The position numbers and the translations under genes are program-made. The notes under the pieces are model-generated. The model had not been told where the DNA came from, did not search any database, and worked only from the letters and a program-made list of their open reading frames with translations. DNA of 64,000 bases from IMG/VR virus record IMGVR_UViG_3300017730_000001, positions 50,387-114,386 of that record. One strand, written 5' to 3'. Of the stretch, positions 32,369 through 40,410 are shown in pieces. Position 1 is the stretch's first letter. Every line of letters starts with the position of its first letter. Origin of the DNA: a virus.

Positions 32369-33079
32369 CTACTGTATCAACTTACCAAATCTATCTGTTC
32401 TGAACACTAAACCCATGTTTTCTTTATGCCATTCTTCGCCATTCTCTTCAATAAGAGTTTCTCCATCGGGATGTTGAATCTCTATATTAAACGATATACT
32501 ATATCTATCTTTATCTGTCGTGTTTGGTTCAACCATATGCATGGTGCCACTAGGAAATAAAAGTATGTCTCCAGTTTTTGGTTGCCAACCCCAAGATTCT
32601 TCCATTCTAGGTGAAGATAGAGCCATTCCAACATAGTGTTTAGTTGTTTCTATAAACTTAATATCTCCCTCGTCTCCGTCTGCCCTAATATAACATGCAC
32701 CAGAATAAGTACAACCATTATGTAAATGTGGTGCATTATATCCACCTGGATAGTTTATGTTTCCCCATGAGTTATGCATAACACATTGAGCAGTTCCTTT
32801 TTCAAATCCACAATAACCCATAATCTCTTCCGTCACTGTTCTTTTAATTTGTCTCATCAACTTATTGAATATGGGATTGTTATCGATACCATCGTTTGAT
32901 TGCCAACCGAGACCTTTATTAGACCTTCTTCTACCTTCACGGTCTCTAGTTCTCATAGCGTCCATTTCATCCTTCAACATTTGAAAATACTCTGGCGTCA
33001 ATCCTTCCACTTTGTCTTCTGGATTATATAACCATTCTCTAATACAAATTACTGCTGGACTAAATAATTTAATCGCCAT
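32369..33079 (-). CDS. 2OG-Fe(II) oxygenase, TIGR02466-like
   Basis: 236 residues. The family layout is clear: SWGNINYPGGYNAPHLHNGC with H118/H120, a middle YSGACYIRADGDEGDIKF, then TGDILLFPSGTMHMVEPN with H181, and R192 in DRYSISFNIE. This type (putative phage 2OG oxygenase) is frequent in marine T4-like viruses. The first member of the usual HxD pair appears as HLH, which needs checking. It overlaps the upstream 278-residue gene by 11 bases. Confidence 0.88.
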   Translation of the reverse strand: MAIKLFSPAVICIREWLYNPEDKVEGLTPEYFQMLKDEMDAMRTRDREGRRRSNKGLGWQSNDGIDNNPIFNKLMRQIKRTVTEEIMGYCGFEKGTAQCVMHNSWGNINYPGGYNAPHLHNGCTYSGACYIRADGDEGDIKFIETTKHYVGMALSSPRMEESWGWQPKTGDILLFPSGTMHMVEPNTTDKDRYSISFNIEIQHPDGETLIEENGEEWHKENMGLVFRTDRFGKLIQ

Positions 33080-33905
33080 CTATTTCTCCTTTATGAAATG
33101 GACACTCTGGTGGAGGTTCCATTTCTTTGAAATTCTTACCTTTTTGTTTCCAATGTCCTTCACTTCTATATGCACCCATATTGTTGGGTTTCTCTTTTAA
33201 TAGTTTATCGTACTTCTCTCTGTTTACTTGGTCCATGCTAGGAAGTTCTTGTACTCTTTCTTCGGTTCTATCTTTGTGCCATCCAGCAGTGTCTTTTAAC
33301 TGATAAGTCGATACCCATTCTTCTCTTTTAAAAGGTATAACTTGAACTAGGGGAGTTCCTTTTGGTATAACAAACGAATGACTAACTTTAGGATAGAAAA
33401 TAATTTGTGAATTGTCTTGATTGATATTAAAGTCATCTGTATCTATAACACCTTGCCATGTTGCAAAATGATTGTTTTGAAATAAAAAGGGGTCTAAATA
33501 GAAACAAGAATAACCTTTTGGCGTTATTATATTCCAAGCATTTCTCATTTTAAATGCATCTTTAATTGGACCTTCTTCCCCCAAATAACTGAATGAGTGT
33601 GCAAACTGAGCTGCAGGATGAGAAGGAGATGCTTGAGATTGTGAAACCTCTTTGCCAAATTCTTGAGTATATGTTTTGCCGTTATCAAAAACAACTTCCA
33701 TATCTCTATTTGCAAGAATATACCAACCAGATTTTAACCAATCATCCATTGCCGGACAAGCACGAATAGTCTGTATTCTTTGTCCTCTATCGTGTTGAAA
33801 GACTTTCATCTTTTTCCACCAATCAGGACTTAACGATTTAGCAAGAACTGGTTTCCAGTCTCTAAGACTCTCTTCGTTAAATGTAGTGAAATCTATCGTT
33901 GGCAT
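33069..33905 (-). CDS. conserved phage protein, DUF6065-like (unsure)
   Basis: 278 residues, soluble, rich in Trp. It has the segments IQTIRACPAMDDWLKSGWYI, then LANRDMEVVFDNG, then IIFYPKVSHSFVIPKGTPLV followed by QVIPFKREEW. The last part looks like a beta-sandwich edge, as in cupin-related folds, and the whole recalls DUF6065 proteins. It sits between two 2OG oxygenases and overlaps both, so the three may act on one substrate. Not an oxygenase itself: no HxD triad is seen. Confidence 0.65.
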   Translation of the reverse strand: MPTIDFTTFNEESLRDWKPVLAKSLSPDWWKKMKVFQHDRGQRIQTIRACPAMDDWLKSGWYILANRDMEVVFDNGKTYTQEFGKEVSQSQASPSHPAAQFAHSFSYLGEEGPIKDAFKMRNAWNIITPKGYSCFYLDPFLFQNNHFATWQGVIDTDDFNINQDNSQIIFYPKVSHSFVIPKGTPLVQVIPFKREEWVSTYQLKDTAGWHKDRTEERVQELPSMDQVNREKYDKLLKEKPNNMGAYRSEGHWKQKGKNFKEMEPPPECPFHKGEIDGD

Positions 33906-34611
33906 TATATAATTCTTCCTTATCTACTAGTTCTATCTCGTCACCCCTAAGTACGATAGAACATCTATCTGCATATCGAGCTCGTTCTGTTGGTGCATCT
34001 GCACCATGTGGTATTCTTCCATCAAACATTAACAATCTGTTTGGTTTAAACTCTATACTTCCTATAGAATGTTTTTCTATGTGTTCTTCTCTTCCATCTA
34101 AACCGGCTTGATAAACACCTTTATCATAAAATCTTAAATCTCCACCCCATGCAGGATTCCAGAATTTATTGTAGTAATATAGAAATGATAGGTTCCATTC
34201 ATCTTGTTCATCACAATCACAATGAGTTGTACCATGTTGACCATGAGTTTGAGAATTGGTTCCCATATACTGAAATCTTTTCCATTTAAAACCAAAGTCT
34301 GTACATATTCTTCTGTTCAACCATCTAGCGTGTTCTACACTTTCGGTTGTTTCTCCATATTCCATTTCTGGATTACCATAATCATCTGTTTTAAAGAATG
34401 ATGCACCCCAAAGTTGATGATGAGGTAAACCTGTGGGATGTTGTGCGTTTACTTGATTTTGTTTAGCCCACCTAGGACCTTCAGAAGTTTTACGATGAAT
34501 CCATCGATGTATAGAAGTCTCTAAGTAATCATCGATTACATAGACTTTATTTCCTAAAGGAAAGTCTTTAATAGTAAAAGGTTTATCTACCTTGACTATT
34601 TCTAGGGACAT
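33877..34611 (-). CDS. 2OG-Fe(II) oxygenase
   Basis: 244 residues. H130-C-D132 (GTTHCDCDEQ), a central sheet LSFLYYYNKFWNPAWGGDLR, a distal His 202 (GRIPHGADAP) and Arg 212 or 216 (ARYADRCSIVL) give the full iron and 2OG site. MFDGRIPHG is the typical turn of prolyl-hydroxylase-like phage enzymes. It overlaps the downstream gene by 29 bases. Substrate unknown; sugar or protein modification is possible given the neighbouring glycosyltransferase. Confidence 0.85.
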   Translation of the reverse strand: MSLEIVKVDKPFTIKDFPLGNKVYVIDDYLETSIHRWIHRKTSEGPRWAKQNQVNAQHPTGLPHHQLWGASFFKTDDYGNPEMEYGETTESVEHARWLNRRICTDFGFKWKRFQYMGTNSQTHGQHGTTHCDCDEQDEWNLSFLYYYNKFWNPAWGGDLRFYDKGVYQAGLDGREEHIEKHSIGSIEFKPNRLLMFDGRIPHGADAPTERARYADRCSIVLRGDEIELVDKEELYNANDRFHYI

Positions 34612-34614
34612 AAA

Positions 34615-35166
34615 CTACTCTATTAATGCTTTTTGTGGAGGTGGGAATCTATTAATATATTCTTCTACATCTGGAAGTAAATCTTCTCTAGTTGATTTTA
34701 CATCATTCATAACATTTACATAGATGTTCCACAGTACATCATAGTATTCCAATACTCTTCTTGCATCTGACCTTAAAGGATGATTTGAACCATCTCTACC
34801 TGCAGCCATAACATCTACCAGACTTTCAAATCCATAAGATTGAATTTGTTGGTCTAAGTAATTTCTACCAACATCATTAATTTGTTGACTGTATTGATTG
34901 GATAATGTCACATCGGAAGGTGGAACAGAATTTTCAATGTAGTTTTCGATTGCATCTAACTCAACATCTGTTAATGAAATTTTTTCTTGTTCATCAAACT
35001 GAACATTGTCTTTCCATTCCATAATCTTGACTTCGATGTCATCATAGATAAGAACATCATACTCAAACCCCAAATTAGGTTTATCGACATTATCATGTCT
35101 CCATTCTAGGCCATTTGGTTTTCTAATAGTGAGATGACCATTCTCACAATAAATTAACATATTCAT
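34615..35166 (-). CDS. tail-region protein, chaperone-like by context, 183 residues
   Basis: The N-terminal half is beta-rich (MLIYCENGHLTIRKPNGLEW). The C-terminal half is helical, with SYGFESLVDVMAAGRDGSNH and PLRSDARRVLEYYDVLWNIY. This half resembles small phage proteins located near tail-fibre genes that may assist assembly. That assignment is weak. Shine-Dalgarno GGAG precedes the ATG, and it follows the glycosyltransferase fusion in the same unit. Confidence 0.6.
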   Translation of the reverse strand: MNMLIYCENGHLTIRKPNGLEWRHDNVDKPNLGFEYDVLIYDDIEVKIMEWKDNVQFDEQEKISLTDVELDAIENYIENSVPPSDVTLSNQYSQQINDVGRNYLDQQIQSYGFESLVDVMAAGRDGSNHPLRSDARRVLEYYDVLWNIYVNVMNDVKSTREDLLPDVEEYINRFPPPQKALIE

Positions 35167-35180
35167 AACAACTCCATAAT

Positions 35181-36728
35181 TTAGTTTTGATGTTTGTTTT
35201 TAAATCTTTCATACATATTTAGGTGTTCTATTTCAGAAGTATCCATACCTTCAATCCAAGGACCGCCTCTAGTATAATGTATAGCACAAGCACGCCACTT
35301 TTCTTCCTGTGTATCATGCCCCTCAGTTATAACATACCATTCTGGTATTTCTGATATCTTATCTGTCCATTCAAATTGATGTAGATATTTACCACTTTCA
35401 GTATTGATAACTTCTGGTGTAAGTTTTTTACAGTCTTCATGACCATTATTAAATATCATTAATGATGACCAAAGTTTTTTAGGATAAGATACATTCTTTT
35501 CACCGTTAAATTTTGTTTCAGCATAAGTATCAAAATCATACTGAACACATGCAACTGCATCATCTAAATCTAAGTAGTAGAACATTGGTAAGATACTTTC
35601 ATTGAATAGTATATCATCATCAATAAAAATACTAAATCCTTCATAGTTTTCTAAGTAAGGAATTAAGAATCTACTATATGTGAACTCTGTTGATTGAGCT
35701 GCATACTCTCTATTATACTCTGGAATCTTTGATATGTCAAGAAACTTTATCTCAGGAGTCCAATCTCCTAATATATCATGTACATCACCACGACCTGCTC
35801 CAAATAATATACTACTCTTAAGACATTTAGCACTTAGTTCTGCAATGTCTTTGTGTCTACTATCATATCCGACATAGATTGTCAAGGGTTTGCCAGCAGA
35901 AAGTTTATTTACTTTTTTATTGAAGTCTGTCACATCTCCTCTGAAGTTCATCTTCAATAAGTCACTATGTATTTCTAAATATCCACGAGTGAATGAAAAC
36001 GACATTGAGTAGTGGGCTGCATTTCTTTCTACAAGTTGCGACTTCATTTCCTCAATCATTTCATCTATGGGTGTTTCTGGAAGAGGTATAGCATCGTGGT
36101 CATCCCATATCCATAAATCTAAGTCTGGGTCATCCATAGTTTCGAAAACACCTGAACGAACAGAACCTGGATGTATAGATAACTGATACATTCGTTCATC
36201 TCTGGAGTTCATACCTGCTGTAGCTACAGTACCTTGAATTGCATTCCATAGACCTTCTTTTCTGATACTATCGACTAACCAATGTGCCTTTGCACCATGA
36301 TAATATACAGCATTAAGACTACCATCTTGTTGTTCGCTTAACTTAGTACCTGTAAATTCTTCTATCTTTTGATATTCATCATTTGAATTTTTAAAATCCA
36401 TACCTGCAATTCCTGGTTTTGGATTTTCGGGTGGTGCAGTGTATCCTTTAGAAAGAAAGTAATGATATGCCCATGAATGAGATTGTAGTTTGTTCCAACC
36501 AAGAAACTTTTGTTCCTTGATTAACTTAGTCATATCACCCCATTTGACCTGTTTTAATTTTCCTGTTTTGTTCGCTGTCACCCATTTTAAAGATTTATAT
36601 GCTTCTGTTTCTTTATAATCTTTTGATACATCAAAAGAACCCAACTGAACATGTGTGTTCTTATCTGTTGGATCCCAATCTTTGAGAAGTTCCTTTGTGT
36701 GCTCGAGTGAGTCTGATTTTACGCTCAT
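35181..36728 (-). CDS. two-domain protein: ParB/Srx-like N-part and glycosyltransferase
   Basis: 515 residues. The N-terminal half has YYHGAKAHWLVDSIRKEGLW, then YQLSIHPGSVRSGVFE, reminiscent of ParB/sulfiredoxin-like folds seen in phage proteins. The C-terminal half is a glycosyltransferase of GT-A type: YVGYDSRHKDIAELSAKCLK at the nucleotide-sugar site, SIFIDDDILF as the DxD metal motif, and a late acceptor region KKLWSSLMIFNNGHEDCKKL. It likely transfers a sugar to a phage or host target. Leader with AAGGAA and a late-type box at 36756-36763. Confidence 0.75.
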   Translation of the reverse strand: MSVKSDSLEHTKELLKDWDPTDKNTHVQLGSFDVSKDYKETEAYKSLKWVTANKTGKLKQVKWGDMTKLIKEQKFLGWNKLQSHSWAYHYFLSKGYTAPPENPKPGIAGMDFKNSNDEYQKIEEFTGTKLSEQQDGSLNAVYYHGAKAHWLVDSIRKEGLWNAIQGTVATAGMNSRDERMYQLSIHPGSVRSGVFETMDDPDLDLWIWDDHDAIPLPETPIDEMIEEMKSQLVERNAAHYSMSFSFTRGYLEIHSDLLKMNFRGDVTDFNKKVNKLSAGKPLTIYVGYDSRHKDIAELSAKCLKSSILFGAGRGDVHDILGDWTPEIKFLDISKIPEYNREYAAQSTEFTYSRFLIPYLENYEGFSIFIDDDILFNESILPMFYYLDLDDAVACVQYDFDTYAETKFNGEKNVSYPKKLWSSLMIFNNGHEDCKKLTPEVINTESGKYLHQFEWTDKISEIPEWYVITEGHDTQEEKWRACAIHYTRGGPWIEGMDTSEIEHLNMYERFKNKHQN

Positions 36729-36755
36729 AATATAGTTCCTTAATTTCTACACTAA

Positions 36756-36763
36756 TATTTAGT
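36756..36763 (-). promoter_or_regulatory. late promoter variant ACTAAATA
   Basis: A late-type box in the short gap before the glycosyltransferase fusion, 27 bases from its ATG. Confidence 0.5.
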
Positions 36764-36765
36764 GA

Positions 36766-38232
36766 TTAGGAATTAACAGGTGTTCCTGGCCATGTTTGTG
36801 ACAATGAACCATCCCAACGGATAACAGGTGTTTGACCTTGTCTAGCATATGTACTAGGTGACCTATGTTGATAAGTCGTTGGTGTCTGACCTTGTCTAGC
36901 ATATGTAGAAGGACTTCTATGTTGATAAGTCGTTGGTGTTTGACCTTGTCTAGCATATGTAGAAGGACTCTGATGTTGATATGTAAGAGGTGTCTGACTA
37001 TTTGCAGGATTTCTGTAAGTAAACGGACTTCTATGGTCATATGTTAAAGGAGACCTGTGGTCATATGTCAACGGACTTCTATGGTCATATGTAAATGGAG
37101 TCTGATTATTTCTTATAAACGGATTCTGAGCATTTACAGGATTCTGATAGTTCGCTGTTGTTTGTCTGTTTCTAATATTAGGTTCTTGTTGAGCTCTAAT
37201 ATTAGGTTCTTGTTGTGACCTTATGTTTGGTTCTTGAGCATTTCTAATAAACGGATTTTGTGCATTAGCAATATACGGAGATTGTGCATTTCTAATATTA
37301 GGTTCTTGCGTTACCGTTTGACCTGAACGAATATTAGGTTCTTGTTTTGCCCTAATATTAGGTTGTTGAGCATTACTAGGTGATTGAGCATCTCTAATAT
37401 TAGGTTCTTGTTGATTCTTAATAGTAGGTTGTTGAGCACTCTGCTGTTTGTTTCTAATATTAGGTTCTTGTTGTGACCTTATGTTTGGTTCTTGTGCTGA
37501 CTGTTGCGCTGAACGAATATTAGGTTCTTGTTGTGACCTTATGTTTGGTTCTTGTGCATTTGAAGTGGTTTGTGCGTTTGCAATATAAGGTGTTTGTCTG
37601 TTTCTAATATTAGGTTCTTGTGCATTTGCAGTGTTTTGTCTGTTTGCAATATAAGGTGTTTGTGCATTTCTGATATTAGGTTCTTGAGCTGCACTAGCCC
37701 CTTGTGCATTAGCAATGTAAGGAGTCTGAAAGTTTCTTATATTTGGTTCTTGAGCAGACTGTTGAGAATCTCTTATATTAGGTTCTTGTTTGTTCTTAAT
37801 TGTAGGTTGCTGAGCATTACTAGGTGACTGAGCATCTCTAATATTAGGTTCTTGTTGGTTTCTAATATTAGGTTGTTGTATGCTTCTAATATTGGGTTGC
37901 TGATTGTTCCTTATATTAGGTTCTTGATTATTCGCAATGTATGGACTCTGGAAAGTATAAGGTTGTTGACCAGTATAAGGAGTCTGACCATTCTTAATAG
38001 TAGGTTGTTGATTATTTCTAATATTAGGTTGTTGATTATTCGCAATATAAGGACTCTGGAAAGTATAAGGAGTCTGACCAGTATAAGGAGTATGACCAGA
38101 TGCAATATATGGCGACTGATATGTAAATGGTTGTTGACCAGTATAAGGTTGCTGGCCATTAGCAATAGACGGAGTTTGCACATTAGAAGTGCTTGGCGAT
38201 TGAGCGATGCCAATTAGAGGTTGCTGTGGCAT
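36766..38232 (-). CDS. octapeptide-repeat virion protein (488 residues)
   Basis: Almost the whole protein is a tandem array of eight-residue units ending in proline: first the IANxQxP and YTGQxP types, then mostly NIRNxQEP and NIRSQQEP, then TYDHRSP and TYxRQGQTP types, with a short tail WDGSLSQTWPGTPVNS. No cysteine, no globular domain and no signal peptide are visible. The composition is Gln/Asn/Pro/Tyr/Arg-rich. Location among fibre genes suggests a virion filament; that is inference. Shine-Dalgarno GGGAG. The DNA is a 24-base minisatellite. Confidence 0.8.
   Translation of the reverse strand: MPQQPLIGIAQSPSTSNVQTPSIANGQQPYTGQQPFTYQSPYIASGHTPYTGQTPYTFQSPYIANNQQPNIRNNQQPTIKNGQTPYTGQQPYTFQSPYIANNQEPNIRNNQQPNIRSIQQPNIRNQQEPNIRDAQSPSNAQQPTIKNKQEPNIRDSQQSAQEPNIRNFQTPYIANAQGASAAQEPNIRNAQTPYIANRQNTANAQEPNIRNRQTPYIANAQTTSNAQEPNIRSQQEPNIRSAQQSAQEPNIRSQQEPNIRNKQQSAQQPTIKNQQEPNIRDAQSPSNAQQPNIRAKQEPNIRSGQTVTQEPNIRNAQSPYIANAQNPFIRNAQEPNIRSQQEPNIRAQQEPNIRNRQTTANYQNPVNAQNPFIRNNQTPFTYDHRSPLTYDHRSPLTYDHRSPFTYRNPANSQTPLTYQHQSPSTYARQGQTPTTYQHRSPSTYARQGQTPTTYQHRSPSTYARQGQTPVIRWDGSLSQTWPGTPVNS
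36790..38180. repeat. 24-bp coding minisatellite, array 1
   Basis: Degenerate 24-base units (some of 18 bases) encoding xxxxxQxP octapeptides, such as NIRNAQEP and TYDHRSPL. Units are similar to those at 39050-40240, 48100-49020 and 49680-50480, so the arrays can recombine with each other. Confidence 0.85.
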
Positions 38233-38272
38233 TAGATTTTACTCCCTAATCTTAATTTAATTATCATCTTCA

Positions 38273-39055
38273 TTATTTTTGCCCAATTGGTAGACCTTGG
38301 TTGTTAAAGTTATGTGCTAACATTCCATTAACAAAGAAGTTCGAGTTATCTTCAATATCAGTTAAGTTATAAACTTCCATTTCTGAATGTTCTTCTACTG
38401 ATACTATCTCTAGTCCCATTTCATCTTGTCTATCAAACATTATTCCATCTAACATACTGAATACACTATCTCCAACTGTAAGTTCATGTGTTTCTATATC
38501 TTCCATCCAACTATGTTCTTTGACTGATTTCTCAACATCAAATGCACCCCATTCGCCATTTGGTAGCATCAATGGGTGAGTATCAGTCATCTGTAGAATT
38601 CTACCATCTGAGAATGTTATATCCCATATAGAACTGATTGGTTGAGGATTAATTTGTTGTATTCTCTTAGGTTCAAGTAATTTAGTACTTTCGTTCCAAG
38701 ACATGACCCATTGACCAATAACACATGACTCGATAGGTGCATGTGAACCATCGCCTAACCATATCATTGAACCTGGAGCGAAGCAACCTCCGCCTCCTCC
38801 TCCACCACCAAAGGTAAACGGATTTCTGTATCCATAAGATGCAGGAGACTGATTGTTTGCAATCGAAGGCGTTCTATGTTGATAAGTGAAAGGATTTCTT
38901 CCACTAAATGGGTTTCTAGCAGAGTTTGGTTGTCTTGCCTGATAAGTGAACGGTTGTCTTGCACTAAATGGTTGTCTAGCACTATTCGGTTGTCTTGCCT
39001 GATATGTACTAGGTGACCTGTGATTATATGAACTAGGCGACCTATGGTCGTATGT
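38273..39055 (-). CDS. C-terminal part of a repeat protein with a Hint domain, other frame
   Basis: This frame continues the octapeptide repeats of the gene upstream after a +1 shift (FTYDHRSP..., ARQPNSAR...). It then has eight glycines (38786-38809) and a Hint domain from Cys at 38783-38785 to His-Asn at 38309-38314, about 159 residues. Hint motifs: CFAPGSMIWLGDG (block A), DTHPLMLPNGEW (block B), VYNLTDIEDNSNFFVNGMLA followed by HN (blocks F/G), tail FNNQGLPIGQK. The open frame extends to 39310, but that upstream part is an out-of-frame reading of repeats. The nucleophile Cys after poly-Gly suggests thioester formation and cleavage. Confidence 0.75.
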   Translation of the reverse strand, partial: TYDHRSPSSYNHRSPSTYQARQPNSARQPFSARQPFTYQARQPNSARNPFSGRNPFTYQHRTPSIANNQSPASYGYRNPFTFGGGGGGGGCFAPGSMIWLGDGSHAPIESCVIGQWVMSWNESTKLLEPKRIQQINPQPISSIWDITFSDGRILQMTDTHPLMLPNGEWGAFDVEKSVKEHSWMEDIETHELTVGDSVFSMLDGIMFDRQDEMGLEIVSVEEHSEMEVYNLTDIEDNSNFFVNGMLAHNFNNQGLPIGQK

Positions 39056-40376
39056 AAAATGGTTGTCTTGCACTAAATGGGTTTCTAGCAGCGTTAGGTT
39101 GTCTTGCCTGATATGTACTAGGTGACCTATGTTGATATGTACTAGGCGACCTATGGTCATATGTATATGGTGACCTGTGATTATATGTAGTAGGTGACCT
39201 ATGGTTGTAAGTAAACGGATTACGATATGTAAACGGTGACCTATGGTCATATGTAAATGGTGACCTATGTTGATAAGTAAACGGACTTCTATAAGGTGAC
39301 CTATGGTCATATGTACCAGGTTGTCTATTGTTGTAAGTACTAGGATTCTGGTAAATACTTGGCGACTGATGCTGATAACTACTAGGTTGTCTGTTCTGAT
39401 AGGTACTCGGATTCTGGTAAATACTTGGCGACTGATGCTGATAAGTACTAGGTTGTCTGTTCTGATAGGTACTTGGATTCTGATAGATACTCGGTGACTG
39501 ATGTTGATAAGTCAACGGACTTCTATGCTGATAAGTGAACGGACTTCTATAAGGCGACCTATGGTCATATGTCAACGGACTTCTATGGTCATATGTAAAC
39601 GGACTTCTATAAGGTGACCTATGGTCATATGTTAAAGGAGACCTGTGATTATAAGTAAACGGATTACGATATGTAAACGGTGACCTATGGTCATATGTAA
39701 ATGGTGACCTATGTTGATAGATGAACGGACTTCTATAAGGAGACCTATGGTCATATGTATTAGGTTGTCTATTACTATATGTAGAAGGTGACCTATGGTC
39801 ATATGTAAATGGTGACCTATGTTGATATGTCAACGGACTTCTATGTTGATATGTCAACGGACTTCTATGATTATATGTAGAAGGATCCTGATATGTTCTA
39901 GGGTCTCTATATGTAGAAGGTGACCTATGTTGATATGTGCCAGGTTGTCTAGCATTTCTAATATTAGGTTCTTGTTGTGACCTAATATTTGGTTCTTGTT
40001 GATTTCTAATATTAGGTTCTTGTGCATTTACTGGATTTTGATAAATCGCAGGTTGTCTTCTATCTCTAATATTAGGTTCTTGTGCATTAGCAATATAAGG
40101 ATAAGGATTCTGTTTGTTTCTTATATTAGGTTCTTGTGCATTAGCAATATAAGGATAAGGATTCTGTCTGTTTCTTATATTGGGTTCTTGTGCGTTTGCG
40201 ATATAAGGATAAGGTTGTTGAACACTCTGTTGTCCAGAAGCATTATTCCAACCGGTAGGCGTCTTTACATAAATCTGGTCTGCAGCTTTCCATGTGCCTG
40301 AGTCTGTTTTTACCCATGCACCTCGGGTTGCATTCCAACCGGTTGGTGTTTTTACCTTTTGTGAGCCTGTCGCCAT
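39042..40376 (-). CDS. octapeptide-repeat protein, N-terminal part of a probable 700-residue fusion
   Basis: 444 residues as read. Residues 1-50 form a small module with repeated VKTPTGWN / VKTDSGTW strands (MATGSQKVKTPTGWNATRGA). Then come octapeptides: QEPNIRN type first, then long runs of TYDHRSPF, TYQHRSPL and YRSPFTYQ. The frame ends within four codons of a TTTT run at 39056-39059, where TTT would keep it open into the Hint part. Read through, the protein would be about 700 residues. Shine-Dalgarno AAGGAC, late-type box at 40403-40410. Confidence 0.8.
   Translation of the reverse strand: MATGSQKVKTPTGWNATRGAWVKTDSGTWKAADQIYVKTPTGWNNASGQQSVQQPYPYIANAQEPNIRNRQNPYPYIANAQEPNIRNKQNPYPYIANAQEPNIRDRRQPAIYQNPVNAQEPNIRNQQEPNIRSQQEPNIRNARQPGTYQHRSPSTYRDPRTYQDPSTYNHRSPLTYQHRSPLTYQHRSPFTYDHRSPSTYSNRQPNTYDHRSPYRSPFIYQHRSPFTYDHRSPFTYRNPFTYNHRSPLTYDHRSPYRSPFTYDHRSPLTYDHRSPYRSPFTYQHRSPLTYQHQSPSIYQNPSTYQNRQPSTYQHQSPSIYQNPSTYQNRQPSSYQHQSPSIYQNPSTYNNRQPGTYDHRSPYRSPFTYQHRSPFTYDHRSPFTYRNPFTYNHRSPTTYNHRSPYTYDHRSPSTYQHRSPSTYQARQPNAARNPFSARQPFYIRP
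39050..40240. repeat. 24-bp coding minisatellite, array 2
   Basis: 24-base units with a higher-order 66-base unit (22 residues, SPSIYQNPSTYQNRQPSTYQ followed by HQ) repeated three times around 39340-39510. Several copies differ by only one or two bases. Confidence 0.85.
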
Positions 40377-40402
40377 ATTATATAGTCCTTAAAATACTAT
40401 TC

Positions 40403-40410
40403 TATTTATT
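40403..40410 (-). promoter_or_regulatory. late-type box AATAAATA
   Basis: A weak variant of the late box, 26 bases before the repeat-Hint gene ATG, overlapping the end of the 884-residue gene. Confidence 0.35.

Noticed and set aside
38273-38785. A splicing intein
   Set aside because: The residue after the terminal His-Asn is Phe, not Cys, Ser or Thr, only about 10 residues follow, and no homing endonuclease is inserted.
39056-39310. Independent start of the Hint gene at 39310
   Set aside because: The stretch from 39310 to 39056 is an out-of-frame reading of the repeat DNA (His/Leu/Ile-rich nonsense), so it is not a real N-terminus.
36790-40240. CRISPR-like arrays of 24-base repeats
   Set aside because: The units are directly adjacent without unique spacers and are kept in frame as coding octapeptides; no cas genes are near.
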